A program made the translations under genes and the position numbers. A model generated the notes under the pieces. It made no database searches, had not been told where the DNA came from, and was given only the letters and a program-made list of their open reading frames with translations. A stretch of 64,000 nucleotides of DNA. It comes from Callorhinus ursinus. Taxonomy: Eukaryota; Chordata; Mammalia; Carnivora; Otariidae. This document shows, in pieces, positions 12,143 to 23,848 of the stretch. The stretch is taken from assembly GCF_003265705.1 (NCBI RefSeq), contig NW_020312828.1, forward strand, positions 59,190,391-59,254,390. Direction: 5' to 3'. The stretch's first letter is position 1. Every line of letters starts with the position of its first letter.

Positions 12143-15100
12143 AGATTGCCCTAACTCTAACCAGAGCCTTCTTTATTGCACTTTTCCTTCTCTGAACTGT
12201 ATCCTCAGTTATACAGTGGGATTGGGAACAGGAATTCTTTGTATTCCCACTGTAAATGTTTCACAGTGTGAAGCAAATGGACATCATGGTCAAAGCACCG
12301 CATACATTTTTAAAACACCCTTTGTGAAGATTTCTAAAACTACAGTTCCAGGAAATTCAGCTTTTCTTGTTGTGGTGGTCATCATCATTATTATTTGGCT
12401 TAGTTTTACTTTAACAACGTCTTTAAGACTGGGGAACATTTAGACTCTCGTAGTAAAAAATGCTTTTATATTTTTTTAAATGTAGTCATATGGTGGGAAA
12501 GTAGGCTCTATAATACAGAATAATGCTATGTAAGCATACTTATGTATCTTTGAACCAAACTTTAAATTTAAACTTTAATGTTGATTTTCAGTTTTTGTAC
12601 TCTTTTTTCTCTTCCTTCCTTTCTTCCTACTTAAAGTCTTCCTATTTTTATTCATTCCTTACTGTGTAGCTAACATAAGCTATACCTTCCTTATTTCTTT
12701 TGAGTCTTGGCCATTCAAATCTAATTAGATACTTCTTATCTTGTTAATGAATTATTTTTCCTTTCCTGTTTGTCTTTGAAGACTATGATATTTAGGCCTC
12801 CCAACTGTAAAAGGATTAACAAAGCCAGTTATTTTAACATAATTTGTTATATATGCAGGAGAGGACTCCAGCCCTATTCTCTGACCTGAGGTCATAAAGT
12901 TCTCACATATAGGCTATAAATGCAGAATTAACTATAGAGACTAGCAAACCCGCTGATAGTGATGTTCATAGTCCAAGTACTTATCTGACATTCCTAGTGC
13001 AACAGAAATTCAGACTCTGGATAAATCTCTCTATGTTTCCTTGGAAAAAGTCCCAGGTTTACTGATATTCACTCAGGAAGAGATTCAGGATTTTTCTAAA
13101 TTTATCTGAAAATGAAACTTCTCAGGGGAATGACTATAATCCATTTATAGTCTGGCTCTGCTTGAACATCTATCCTGAAATCTGCCTACAATCATCAAAG
13201 ACTAAAAGTATTCACTCCTGAAGCCCAAACTAATACTTCCTTTATTTGGTTTCCAAATTCTGTGTTAGGGTTTTCAAATGTTCATTAAAGACTTCTAAGA
13301 CCCATATGCTTCCCCAGCTATCTCAGTTTTAAATGTGATGCTTTTTTAATTACATGCAACATTATGAATTACATCATTTCTGTTTTCAATTCTTTGTCTT
13401 TCCTGATTATAAAATTAGTAATCAGATTATGAAAAATTAAGCAGAATAACATCCATCCATCATCACCCACTTCCCCAAGAAAATTCATTGTATTTCAGCA
13501 CATTTTCTTTCTAAATTTCTAATATTTAAATAAAGGTGAATTTATTTTCTCATGCAGTTAAATGCCACAAAAATAATATTTCTCTATTCAAAATGAAGCC
13601 TATGAAAAGTCTATATCCACCTGTCCTCTCCCTAATAGAACACATGAATTTTTCCTGCATCTTTGTAGCATTTTAAAATATAAAGGGGAGCACATATTAT
13701 ACCACTGTCACCATTTCCACAGCAATATATTTTTCCAGTTTAAAAAGTACAATGAGAAAGTTATACATTAAAATCAATAACCCTCTTTAGACAGTAGGAG
13801 AGAAAGATACCTTAAGTTGAACAAAGATACAAGCTATTGTCCTTTCTGGATTTTTGCATTTAGAGAAAAAAGCATAAAAAGAAGGCATTAAGCTCTCCTT
13901 GACTTTTTACTTTGCCAAGAAAATTTGCCATCCTGGTTAAATTATATTTCATAATTCTGGGGTTTTTAAAGTTAAATCACACACCAAGTAATTGTGGTTG
14001 AATGTGAATCCACCCATTTGGGTTTTTTTGTAAACACATACAATTACCTAAAGTGCATTAACCACGACTATTTGTTCAGTGAAGAAATAGCATTTTTTCT
14101 GTGTGTCACATATGAAAATATGATAACATTCAGATAAAGGCTAAAGCTGTTGACTGATTTCTAAAATGCAGAAGCAATTTCACCACAAGTAGCCATGTCT
14201 ACAAAAAACAAACTTAAATGAAGAGGATGGAAAATTTACTTTGGGGTCATTTAGTAAGTTTTGCACTCCACTGGGGTTTATTCATAGGAAGAACATAACT
14301 TTGTAGAAACAATGTCCATAGTCAAGAGATTCTCTTATACTTCCTTTTCTGTTCTTAATCCTAGGTTGACCAGAAGAACACATCATTACTAAAGAAATTG
14401 TTTTCATTTTTTTCTTTTTCCTCTAATGCCCACAGATCATAGAAAAGATACATGCTGGGATAAAAGTGGAATATTACAATTATTCTAAATAACTATCAAA
14501 CCTAATGACTACTAGGGCCATGACAATTACTGATCTACAATATTCAATATGTTTAGAACCTCACCAATTTACATATGAGATTTCTCCCTTTGTACCATCA
14601 GGAAGATTAGCCAATGAGTTAATACTTCTCTGCAGGTTTGCTAGAGAAACTGGACTGTCTAATGTTCTACCCAGGTTTTAATACCACAGAGTTAAAAACT
14701 GAGGTAGGTGTGGGACAGATTCGCTACTGGTAGTTAGGAAAATCCATTGAAATAAGTCACACCTTGCTTATCTTATCCTATGGGATTGACATTTTGACCA
14801 ATATTGTCTGGATTCTCCAATACAGACTGTTTCTTCTTCTTCTTCATCTTTCATCATGCGAAATAGTGATCTTCATCTTTTCAGCACGCAGACAAGCAGT
14901 CTACACATTGGGGTATGTGGTTCAAAATCATTCATTAAGGTATGGGGAGAAAATAGTAAAACTTCTATTCAATATTAATTTTTATTGAAAACATAATAAA
15001 AATTGTCTCAGTAATATTTAGTATGTAGTTTGACTTTGTCATGGGTGTATAATGTATAAATGAACATATACTTATGAGGAACAGATACTCTATATATTTT

Positions 15101-15359
15101 TACTGTAGAGGCAAAGAATTAGTAAAGTTTGAAAATAATTGTCTCTGCCAAATAATATTGCTATTTTAGAGGATGTTCTTGGGAAAGTAAGCAAAAACTC
15201 TCCCTGTCACACCCCTGCTTGTCTTCTACAGAAGTGGAGGTATGTTCCCAGCGGACTCCTCACAAAATAAGGCATGCTTCTATAATGGGATTCTTTGTGA
15301 GAGGGGTTTCTTTATGCCTGAGTGGGGAGTTTTCTAGCTACATTTCTAAAAGAGTTTTT
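12143..15359. other. AT-rich sequence without a recognised gene
   Basis: I see no supported gene or named repeat in these 3.2 kb. The frames at 12216-12443 and 14764-14988 are short, have no recognisable domain, and appear to be chance. Confidence 0.55.
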
Positions 15360-15955
15360 ATGTTGGTCCAGTCTTCTAGATGACCACACCTTCCAGGATT
15401 TACATGTTTGTGTAGTTCTCTTCCCCACTGACTAAAACTGACCTATGTAACCCACAGAATACTGTATAAATCACCATGTACAACTTCCAAAACTAGGTTT
15501 TAAAAGACATTATGACTTCCACTTTACTCTCTTGGATCACTTACTCTGGGAAAGCCATCTGCCATGTCATAAATATATTCAAGCAGCCCTATGGTGAGGA
15601 ATTAAGACTTCTAGAATATCTAACAAACTGTGGCCTCCTGGCAATACTCAATAAGGAATCAAGCTTTCCTAGCAACAGCTAGCAAGAAACTCACACCTCC
15701 TGCCAACAGCTATGTGAGTGAAACATCTTGGAAGCAAATCTACCAGCCTCAGTCAAGTCTTCAGATGACCGTGGACCCACCCAACATCTTTACTACAACC
15801 TTGGGAAAGACCCTGAGCCAGAAAGACAGAGCTCTGCTACTTCAAATTACTCAACCACAGAAACTCTGAGCTGATAAAAGTTTATTGTTTTCAGCCTCTA
15901 ACTTTTAGGGTAGTTTGTTAATTCAACAATATATAGTTAATATAACTGTTCAATC
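15360..15955 (+). mobile_element. Ancient solo LTR (mammalian ERV/MaLR type), plus strand
   Basis: Successive blocks resemble an old mammalian LTR: 'ctgacctatgtaacccac', 'cttggatcacttactctggg', 'aagccatctgccatgtcat', 'caagcagccctatgg', 'cctcctgccaacagctatgt', 'accctgagccagaaag', then 'cacagaaactctgagctgat' and 'gtagtttgttaa' near the right end. No gag, pol or env coding is present. The precise family (MLT or MER type) is not certain. The 79-codon frame inside it (15630-15869) is not a gene. Confidence 0.7.
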
Positions 15956-16899
15956 ATCACTATTCTAATAGATGATAACTGTACACATCAAAACACTGGG
16001 CACACCATATTAAAATAATGATAAAAATAAGTTCCCTTCTGTATACTTGACATTGTAATATTCATAAAAAGCAGAGAAGAAAAACTGATGAGTGAGCTTG
16101 AGGAAAATGAGTCAATCTTTCTAGGACCTCAGAAGAAAAGAAGTCAAATTATCAAACTGAAATATTTGTTCACTTTTCCAAATGTTGCTTTGTTCACATT
16201 TCCAAATGTTGCCAATTAAATTCTCCCTAACTCCAACATATCACAGAGGCATAACTCTCTGATCTTCCTCTATATGACAGCGAAAATAATAGAATTTTGT
16301 TCCTTCTTCTCTAAGATCTACATGCCTTGTTGGTTTTTCACATTTTATTTTCTTTTTGAACTTCAAAGAAAAGCTGTTTCATACAGCACGTGACTGCATT
16401 AATCCCATATTCCCAACAGCACTTAAATATATTGTTTAATCTATATTGATCTCATATAATCTAAGAAAATTTCCCAATTAGTTTTCCAAATATCTTTTTA
16501 ATCCTCTCTCAGCAAACTAAATGATTCTTAAAGGAGAATAGGTCTTGATTTTCTTTTGTTGTTTCTCAGAGTGATTAGAAATATGTTCTGCATATAGTAA
16601 GGATTTGATCAATAAATCTGGGTAACTAATAGAAAAAAAAGTAGACTTTTGTAAGAAATTATACTTTTCTCACTTTTCTCCCTGCCCTTATACCCCTATT
16701 TTCCAAGAGTTGACAATTGACCTGTTTAACATTTCTCAAATATGCATCCTCTTCTTCTTTTCTAGCATTTCTGCACTAGGTCATCATCCCTCCACTGAAG
16801 CAGCCAAAGCAGAAGTAAATATGCTCACATACCTGTCCTTTGTTATGTAAGATCGGAAATCAAACTGTTAGTCATGGAAACTTTCTCTCCTCTCTAAGT
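15956..16899. other. AT-rich sequence without a recognised gene
   Basis: Nothing recognised apart from a 24-base tandem duplication at 16165-16212. The 5' limit of the following L2 element is blurred and could reach back into this stretch. Confidence 0.5.
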
Positions 16900-19695
16900 A
16901 GATGTAAGGATCGGAGGTGATGTAAGTGTCATTTTCTCCTCATTGCTGCTTCCAAACCATTCTCTTTTCCCTTCTTTCTAAAATCACCCAATGTTTCCAC
17001 CATGATAAATCTCATGTCATTATTTAGTCATCTACTAATTCTCATTTTTGCTATCAATTCACTAAGTCTTTGTGCCTTGATTTCTTAGTGATTTCATGTG
17101 TGTTCACTCAACACAACTTCTATCATATTTCTTGGTGATTTCAACATTCACATACAAAATCTTCCCAGCACCCTGACATCAACTGGCATTGACTTCCTTT
17201 CCTCCAGTGATATTTTCCTCAGTCACATCTCAACCTTACATTACCCAAAAAAGCATATACTTCAATGTCTAAAATGTAAACCCTCCATTATCTCACCATA
17301 ATCTCTTCTTTTTCCATTCTTTCCATCTGGTGTACAATTCTAAAAATCCTTTACCAACACCTGGACTCTCCATTGATCCTAATAATATTTCATGCCTCTC
17401 ATTCTCCTCATTTTCACTTTACTCAATTTATATTATACTACATATCATTAGAACCACTTTCTTGCATATGCCCTAAATTCTTTGGACTCTCTCTACCATC
17501 TCACTGACCTTGAAAGATCTCAAGCCCTGATGAAATGCAATTCTTTATATATTCTGTCCTATCCCCCAAGTAGCGGAATGTGGTCAGAGAAAAGCACACA
17601 TCCTTTAAGCTCAAGTGGGCCCTTAAGATTACATGGAAATTTATTTTCCCTAGTTGATTCACTCTCCTACTCTTCCAGATAACTTTCATACTTTCTCCTG
17701 TTTCCTCAAACTTTCAACACATCCTCTTTGCTTGCCACTCTGCTGAGAGAACAGAAACAAGCGGCAAAGAAGCTCCATTTGCACATCTACTAACCTACCT
17801 ACATCTGAACCCACATACTTTGTCTTTACTCCTTCTAGAATAAATAAAATATCAGTGCACCACTTAAGGTTGATTTCTCCACTTCTGCACTGCAGCCTAG
17901 CTCTGTCTCTACCCAAGAATATTATTCTAGCAATATTCTCCCTCTCTCCTACCTTGTCAATTTCTTTTTCTCTATTGGTTAATTTCAACAGATTATAAAT
18001 ATGCTGTAACATACCCCATCTTACAAAACACACATCACTTTGGGGCACACATCACTTTAAAGCTTGCTACTGCCCCATGCCCTTACTCTTCTATTCTATC
18101 AGGCTCTTCAAAAGAGTGGTTTATCAACTCTAGCTCCAATTTCTCTTCCAGTATTTTCTCTTCAACCTACTACAGTAAGGCTTACACCACTACCAGTTCT
18201 CCATTTAAATGTCATCAATGAACTGCACATTGCCAAATCCAGCCATGAATTTTCAGTTCTTATCTTACATGCACTATCTGCAGTATTTATACTCTCTCCT
18301 TCTTGCTGGTTTCCATCTACCCTGAACTATCTGCAGTATTTATATGCTCTCCATCTTGCTGTTTCTCATCTACCCTATTCTCCATTTCCCCTACTCTCAC
18401 TGTCAATTTCTAAACATTGGAGTTCCCAAAAATTAGCCTTTAGACCTCTTCTTTATCTACAATTACTCCTCAAGGTGGGCTGTCATCCAATGTCAAGACT
18501 TTATATATACCTTTAAATGCTGATGATCCCTAAATCTACATCTCCAAGTTTCACTTACATCTTAAATCTGGACTTAACTAATCACTGATTTGCTCAAAAT
18601 ATTCAGTTATCCATTTGGCATCTCAAACCCAAAATTACACATACAAACCCAAAATCATACCCCTACTCCCTGAAAAATAACTATTCTACTTGAATTCTTC
18701 ATCTCAACAATAAATAACAATTTCATCTATCCTGTTTCTTAGATGAAAACATTGGAAATATTATCTTCTCTCATTCTCTCACATATATATATCCAAGCTA
18801 TCTACAAATTCTGCTAGTGAAAACACCAAAATATATATTTGAAATTTGATGAGTCTCCTATGGTGTTCTTTGCTTTTCCTCTGCTACCCACAGTTTATTC
18901 TGCACTGATTAAACAGAAAAACCTTTGAAAAATTAAATTATAACATAATTCTTCTGCTCCAAACCTGTTGAGGGCTTCTCACTTAAATAGGATTTAAACT
19001 AGAAGCTCTACAGTGGCCTGCTTCTCCTGATGCCTCCTTCTATGACCGCTCTATAGTCATATTACTGTCCAGTCTATGACGTCTCTGACTTCTGAATATG
19101 CCAAACATACATTTGCTGTTCCTCTGCCCATATAGCACTTCCTTCAGATATGTACACTGTTCACTCACTCTCTTTCTTATAGTCGCTGATCAAATATCTC
19201 ATAGATAGGGGCGCCTGGGTGGCTCAGTTGTTAAGCGTCTGACTTCGGCTCAGGTCATGACCCCAGGGTCCTGGGATCGAGTCCCACATCGGGCTCCCTG
19301 CTCGGCAGGAAGCCTGCTTCTCCCTCTCCCACTCCCCCTGCTTGTGTTCCCTCTCTCACTGTGTCTCTCTCTGTCAAATAAATAAGTAAAATCTTAAAAA
19401 AAAAAAATCTCATAGATAGGACCTTCCCTGACTACCTTACCTAAAACAGCAAACTTTGCTTTAGGCATACCTCATCCCACTTATTCTTTATTTCTTTCCA
19501 TAGAACTTATCAGAATCTGAAACACTGTATGTTTGTATTTGACCATTTTCTATCTCCTTCAAATCAAATACATATTTTAAGAGGATAAGAAATTTATTTG
19601 GTAATGACTGCCTTTAATACCTACCTTAATACCTATTATAGTACCTCACATATTAAGCAATGAAAATTTATTGAATTGAATAATGAATGACTAAA
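16900..19695 (+). mobile_element. Long L2 (CR1-clade) LINE copy, plus strand, split by a SINE
   Basis: A decayed but unusually long L2. The endonuclease motif GDFN reads at 17134-17145 (LGDFNIH). RT traces follow: a decayed 'GVPQGS' motif around 18419 with 'FFIYN', and the catalytic A-D-D at 18519-18527 in another frame. Downstream blocks match the L2 3' half: 'aacctgttgagggcttctc', 'ttgctgttcctctgcc', 'ccttccctgactacctta', 'cttatcagaatctgaaac', and the end 'gtacctcacatattaagc' then 'aatttattgaattgaa' with TGAA-like repeats near 19680. A Can-SINE at 19210-19406 interrupts it. Many stops and shifts make it non-functional. The 3' half is sure; the start near 16900 is approximate. Confidence 0.8.
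19210..19406 (+). mobile_element. Can-SINE (tRNA-derived), plus strand
   Basis: Complete SINE: head 'gcgcctgggtggctcagttg', a CT-rich middle, 'aataaataagtaaaatctt' and an A tail. A 14-base target-site duplication 'atctcatagatagg' lies at 19196-19209 and 19407-19420. It is inserted into the L2 copy. Confidence 0.96.
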
Positions 19696-19756
19696 TGGAT
19701 TTAAGAGAAGCACAACTTAATTCAAATATTGGTATCTGAAAGAAATTTTGCCTAGG

Positions 19757-19972
19757 GACTTGACAAAATTTTAATGCAGTAAAATCTTCAAACTTTATCT
19801 AAAGTTAATACAATGAAAGCTTTCATATAATGTCATATAATTTCTTATGAAGTCTTTCAACACAGACTTGACAACATTTTAATGCAGTAAAATCTTCAAA
19901 ATTTACCTAAAGTAAATACAATGAAAGCTTTCATATAATGTCATATAATTTCTTATGAAGTCTTTCAACATG
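19757..19972. repeat. Tandem duplication of about 108 bases
   Basis: Two adjacent copies, 19757-19864 and 19865-19972, start with 'gacttgaca' and end with 'gaagtctttcaaca'. They differ at roughly four internal positions. A second tiny duplication of 'caacatggac' follows at 19967-19987. Confidence 0.95.
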
Positions 19973-20048
19973 GACCAACATGGACCAAGTAAAAATAATT
20001 TTACAACAGGATAATAAAAAGTAGCCTACATACACAGTTTTACTGTGT

Positions 20049-20261
20049 ATTCTTTCTTTCTTTTTCTTTCTTTCTTTCTTTCCTTCTTTTTCTTTCTTTC
20101 TTTCTTTCTCTTTCTTTCTTTCTCTTTCTTTCTTTCTTTCTTTTTCTTTCTTTTTTTTCTCTTTCTTTCTTTCTTTCTTTCCCTTCCTCCCCCTTCCTCT
20201 CCTCTCCTCTCCTCCCCTCCCCTCCCCTCTCTCCTCTCCTTTCCTTCCTTCCTTTCTTTTT

Positions 20262-20305
<44 letters not shown>

Positions 20306-20318
20306 TNNNNNNNNNNTT

Positions 20319-20374
<56 letters not shown>

Positions 20375-20385
20375 TTTTTCTTTAA
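20049..20385. repeat. (TTTC)n pyrimidine microsatellite with a 10-base gap
   Basis: Almost pure TTTC units with a CCT/CCCCT-rich centre (about 20180-20240). N at 20307-20316 marks an unresolved length. It abuts the 3' end of a minus-strand L1, so it is best read as the expanded poly(A) tail of that element. The open frames across it on both strands are low-complexity artefacts. Confidence 0.97.
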
Positions 20386-21095
20386 ATTCAATTAGCCAAC
20401 ATATAGTGCATCATTAGTTTTGATGTAGTGTTCAATGATTCATTAGTTGCATATAACACACAGTGCTCATCAGTTCACCTGCCCTCCTTAATGCCCATCA
20501 CTCGATTACCCCATCCCCCCACCTTTGTCCATTCCACCACCCTCAGTTTGTTTCCCAGAGTCAAGAGTCTCTCATGGTGGGGTGCCTGGGTGGCTCAGTT
20601 GTTAAACATCTGCCTTCGGCTCAGGTCATGATCCCAGGGTCCTGGAATTGAGCCCCACATTGGGCTCCCTGCTCTGCAGGAAGCCTGCTTCTCCCTCTCC
20701 CACTCCCCCTGCTTGTGTTCTCTCTCTCACTGTGTCTCTCTGTCAAATAAATAAATAAAATCTTAAAAAAAAAAGTCTCTCATGGTTTGTCTCCCTCTCT
20801 GATTTCTTCCCATTCAGTTTTCCCACCCTTCCCCCATGGTCCTCTGCACTATTCCTTATATTCCACATATGAGTGAAACCATATGACAATTGCCTTTCTC
20901 TGATTTACTTATTTCACTTAGCATAATACTCTACAGTTCCAACCATGTCAATGTTAATGGTGGGTATTCATCCTTTCTGACGGCTGAGTAATATTCCATT
21001 GTATATATGAACCACATCTTCTTGATCCATTCATCTGTCGAAGGACATCTGGATTTTCTAGTCCTTAAAATTCCATATTATGGACAAATGTGAAG
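20386..21095 (-). mobile_element. 5'-truncated L1, minus strand
   Basis: The sequence from 'catatagtgcatcattagtt' through 'gcccatcactcgattacccc', 'catatgagtgaaacc' and 'taatattccattgtatatat' is the reverse complement of the 3' UTR and last ORF2 codons of the L1 at 405-5780. Only about 500 bases of L1 remain, plus an inserted SINE. The inner (5') border is uncertain, near 21060-21095. Confidence 0.92.
20578..20773 (+). mobile_element. Can-SINE, plus strand, inside the minus-strand L1
   Basis: Complete SINE from 'ggggtgcctgggtggctcag' to 'aataaataaataaaatctt' and an A run. The 12-base duplication 'agtctctcatgg' is at 20566-20577 and 20774-20785. Confidence 0.96.
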
Positions 21096-21574
21096 ATTTT
21101 AACATGAAAAAAAATTTAGAGCAAGCACTATACAATATCAACATGGATCATTTAAAAGAAAAAAGAAAGAAAAGAAAAATGGACAAAATGACCCTAGCAT
21201 GTGACCCCTGTTAAAATGTTCACAAAATAAGCCTTTCTTTGAGTTACTCTGCTGTCAAGATTATAACCTATGAAATGATTAAAAGATGAAAATCTGTATC
21301 AAGTGGTATGAGATGAGTTTAGGCAAGTTAAACTATTCTTTCTACTGGTTATTTCTTCCAGAACCAACTCTTTAAAAGCTCTCCTTGTTCTGGAAAAGAA
21401 AGCCACATCATTGTACATGGACACATCAGCACATATAAATGATATAATAAGAAAATAAAATTTATATCTATAAACTAGGATACATAAGTTCATATTAAAA
21501 TAAACAAAGAAAAGCACAAGTATGACTTTATTATTTTACCTTGACTTAATAATTAAGTATAAATTGATTTCTAT
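21096..21574. other. AT-rich sequence, nothing recognised
   Basis: No gene or named repeat is supported. The minus-strand frame at 21299-21517 (72 codons) has no recognisable feature. Confidence 0.5.
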
Positions 21575-21800
21575 AGAGTGTTAACTAAATACCTGGTATT
21601 GTGTCAAGTAGTTTTCAAGAGAAATTCTCTTTTAATCTAATGAAAGAGCCCATTGACAGGTGAGATCACAGAGGCTCAGAGATTTTATGTAAATTGGCCC
21701 AGATTACAGAGTCAATAAATGGAGGAGCTTGTACTTGAACTCACAATTACAGCCTCTTGTGCTGGTGCTTTTAAGCAAGGCAGTGTGCCGTCTCCACCCT
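21575..21800 (+). mobile_element. MIR SINE, plus strand
   Basis: Blocks run in MIR order: 'taactaaatacctggtattg', 'attgacaggtgagatcacag', 'aggctcagagattttatgta', 'aaattggcccagattacag', 'gaggagcttgtacttgaact' and 'tgctggtgcttttaagcaag'. Confidence 0.8.
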
Positions 21801-22202
21801 GAGGTGACTGTGGATGTGGATAACCTCATAGCAATTAAGTGAAACTGTGAGAAAGCAAAAAAGCAATCCAAAAGCTATGAGGAAATTGTATCATAACCTA
21901 AACATAATGAGATAAATCAGGATGAAACCTCGAAGCAGGTTTAGAGGTAGCAATGATTGGATAGTGTCCTCTGAAGGGCAGTGGTAGTGATGACTTATTA
22001 GTTCTGACACTGTCCCTTATCCTATAGATGGACAAGAAAACCCATTTTGGAAACAAAAAATAAAAATAGGAAGAGAAAGTCCATCTGGGAAACAAAGGGG
22101 ACAAACAATAGGGAAAGAGGTCCAGAGATGTTTTCTCATAGGAACTGATCCTTGAAGGGTAAGAAGCATTTCTAGCAAGTCAAGAGAAGGAAGGACATTC
22201 CC

Positions 22203-22280
22203 AGAAGAAGAAGAAGAAGAAGAAGAAGAAGAAGAAGAAGAAGAGGAGGAGGAGGAGGAGAGGAGGAGGAGGAAGAAGAA
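22203..22280. repeat. (GAA)n/(GAG)n purine simple repeat
   Basis: About 13 GAA units followed by GAG/GAGG units. It produces a poly-Leu/Phe frame on the opposite strand that is not a gene. Confidence 0.97.
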
Positions 22281-23552
22281 AACAGAGATAAATGCAGGGC
22301 TTGATGAAGGAAAAAGCCAGCAACTTCAGGGAATAATTAGTAGGATGGCTCCCAAGGGAGGGATTTCTTGAAAGAAGTAATACCAGATAGGAGGCTAGTT
22401 GACCTGCTAAAAATAATGCTTCCACATTTATAAATTTACATTTGTAAATTAATCTCTATAGATAACACCTTGTATATACCTAACCCTAGATTTAAAGTAG
22501 AAAAATTCTAAAATCTGTCTAAAGGGCAGAGAAGTCTCTAAGAATATGCAAACCACCTGACCCTGGATAGGTTGTGGGAGAACTTAAAAGTGATTCATTT
22601 GATTGAAATGATGAAGATAAAAACAGACCTGGAAAAGGCAGAAAAGAAAGTGGATAAGAGAAAAACGGAAATGATACTAGAAGGCCTATCATTTTTTGGC
22701 CTAAAGGAGAACAGCATGATGGAGATCTGGATAAAATTAAATGATCCATCTTATGACAGATTTTTTTTTTTTTTTAATCATGAATTGTGGTCTTTTTCTA
22801 ACCTGAAATCTCCAAGTCTTTTGAAATTCACCATTAACTGCTAACTAGAATTCAGACACCAGTAAGTTAGCTAACACTATGAAATTGTCATGACCTAGGG
22901 AGACCAGCACATATGAGGCTGGAGCCTCAGTGATGTGGGGTAATGGAGAAGATCAAATAACCAGGATTAGCAAAGTGCTTACCAACCCAGAAGGGTTTTG
23001 CTCACAAAAAGATAGCTTTGTATGTCAAAATCTGGCTTCATTTGAGCTAACATTAATATCTAAGGCTTTCAATCTAATGCTGTGAGAATAGTAGCAAGAC
23101 TTTCCAGAGTACTCTACTAAGGGCAGCTACATTGGACTGAACAATTATGGTTTGGTTGACAGAAGGAAAGCATTTGTTATCTTGAGAGAAGTGGACCAAT
23201 GAATTGTACCAATATCAGTGCCACTGTTTCAAATATATCCATTGATTATATCAAGCTTTCCTTTAGACTGACCTAGAAACAGGGAAAACTGAGCCAGCAG
23301 AGGACAGAAAGCTCTGAACACAATGAAAGCAGTATCTGTCAACAGTTACTTCTTTTTTTTTTCTTATTTCTTATTCTGTTACTATCTTTTTGAACATTAT
23401 TACTAGTTTCTGCAGCTAAGTGGCAAGTTTTCAAGAAGACCTCCACTTACAGGTTATCCTATTCATTCCACAGCACCTAGCCCTTAATTGGTGCTCTACT
23501 TATGTTGATTCACTCTATAAACATAAAGTCTCTGAAGATATGAAATAAGAAA
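22281..23552. other. Sequence without a recognised gene
   Basis: Contains a 16-base T run near 22761 and another T-rich run near 23352. A 90-codon frame at 22572-22844 ends through the T run and has no domain. No named repeat was recognised. Confidence 0.5.
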
Positions 23553-23740
23553 GATTAAAGAGTAGCATCAGCAAGATGGCAGGATAGGAAGTATTCCTCC
23601 CACAAAAACACTGGTTCAACAACAATACATGGACCAATTCTTTCTATGAGAAATCCAGGAACCAGTTAAGAGCCCCCTGTACCCCAGCTGAGTGTAAAAC
23701 CAGCTACAATGAAGTTGGTAGGACAATTTTTGGAACTCTC

Positions 23741-23848
23741 TTTTTTTTTTTTTAAGATTTTATTTTTAAGTAATCTCCATACCTAATATGGGGCTCAGAC
23801 TCACAGCCCCAAGATCAAGAGTCACATGCTCTACCAACTGAGAACCCC
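23741..23848 (-). mobile_element. Short Can-SINE, minus strand
   Basis: A T run, then 'aagattttatttttaagtaa', 'atctccatacctaatatggg', 'gctctaccaactgagaaccc'. This is the reverse complement of a short tRNA-head carnivore SINE of an older subtype. The flanks 'tggaactctc' (23731) and 'tggaactttctc' (23849) look like a decayed duplication. Confidence 0.85.

Noticed and set aside
15360..15955. LTR as the edge of a complete endogenous retrovirus
   Set aside because: No gag, pol or env trace and no matching second LTR lies within reach; it is a solo LTR. The same holds for 37155-37498 and 46966-47368, which are in opposite orientations.
18064..18516. 150-codon frame, the longest outside L1
   Set aside because: It lies in the L2 copy, on the L2 sense strand but out of the RT frame; its Leu/Ser/Pro-rich composition reflects the CT-rich L2 sequence, not a host gene.
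19210..19290. tRNA-like heads as functional tRNA genes
   Set aside because: The SINE heads keep box-like sequence but lack a foldable tRNA end and run into a SINE body with target-site duplications.
20026..20395. Open frames of Lys/Arg/Glu or Phe/Leu/Ser over the TTTC tract on both strands
   Set aside because: They are translations of a microsatellite, including N bases, and carry no protein signal.
22180..22425. 81-codon minus-strand frame with a poly-Phe/Leu run
   Set aside because: It comes from the (GAA)n/(GAG)n repeat.
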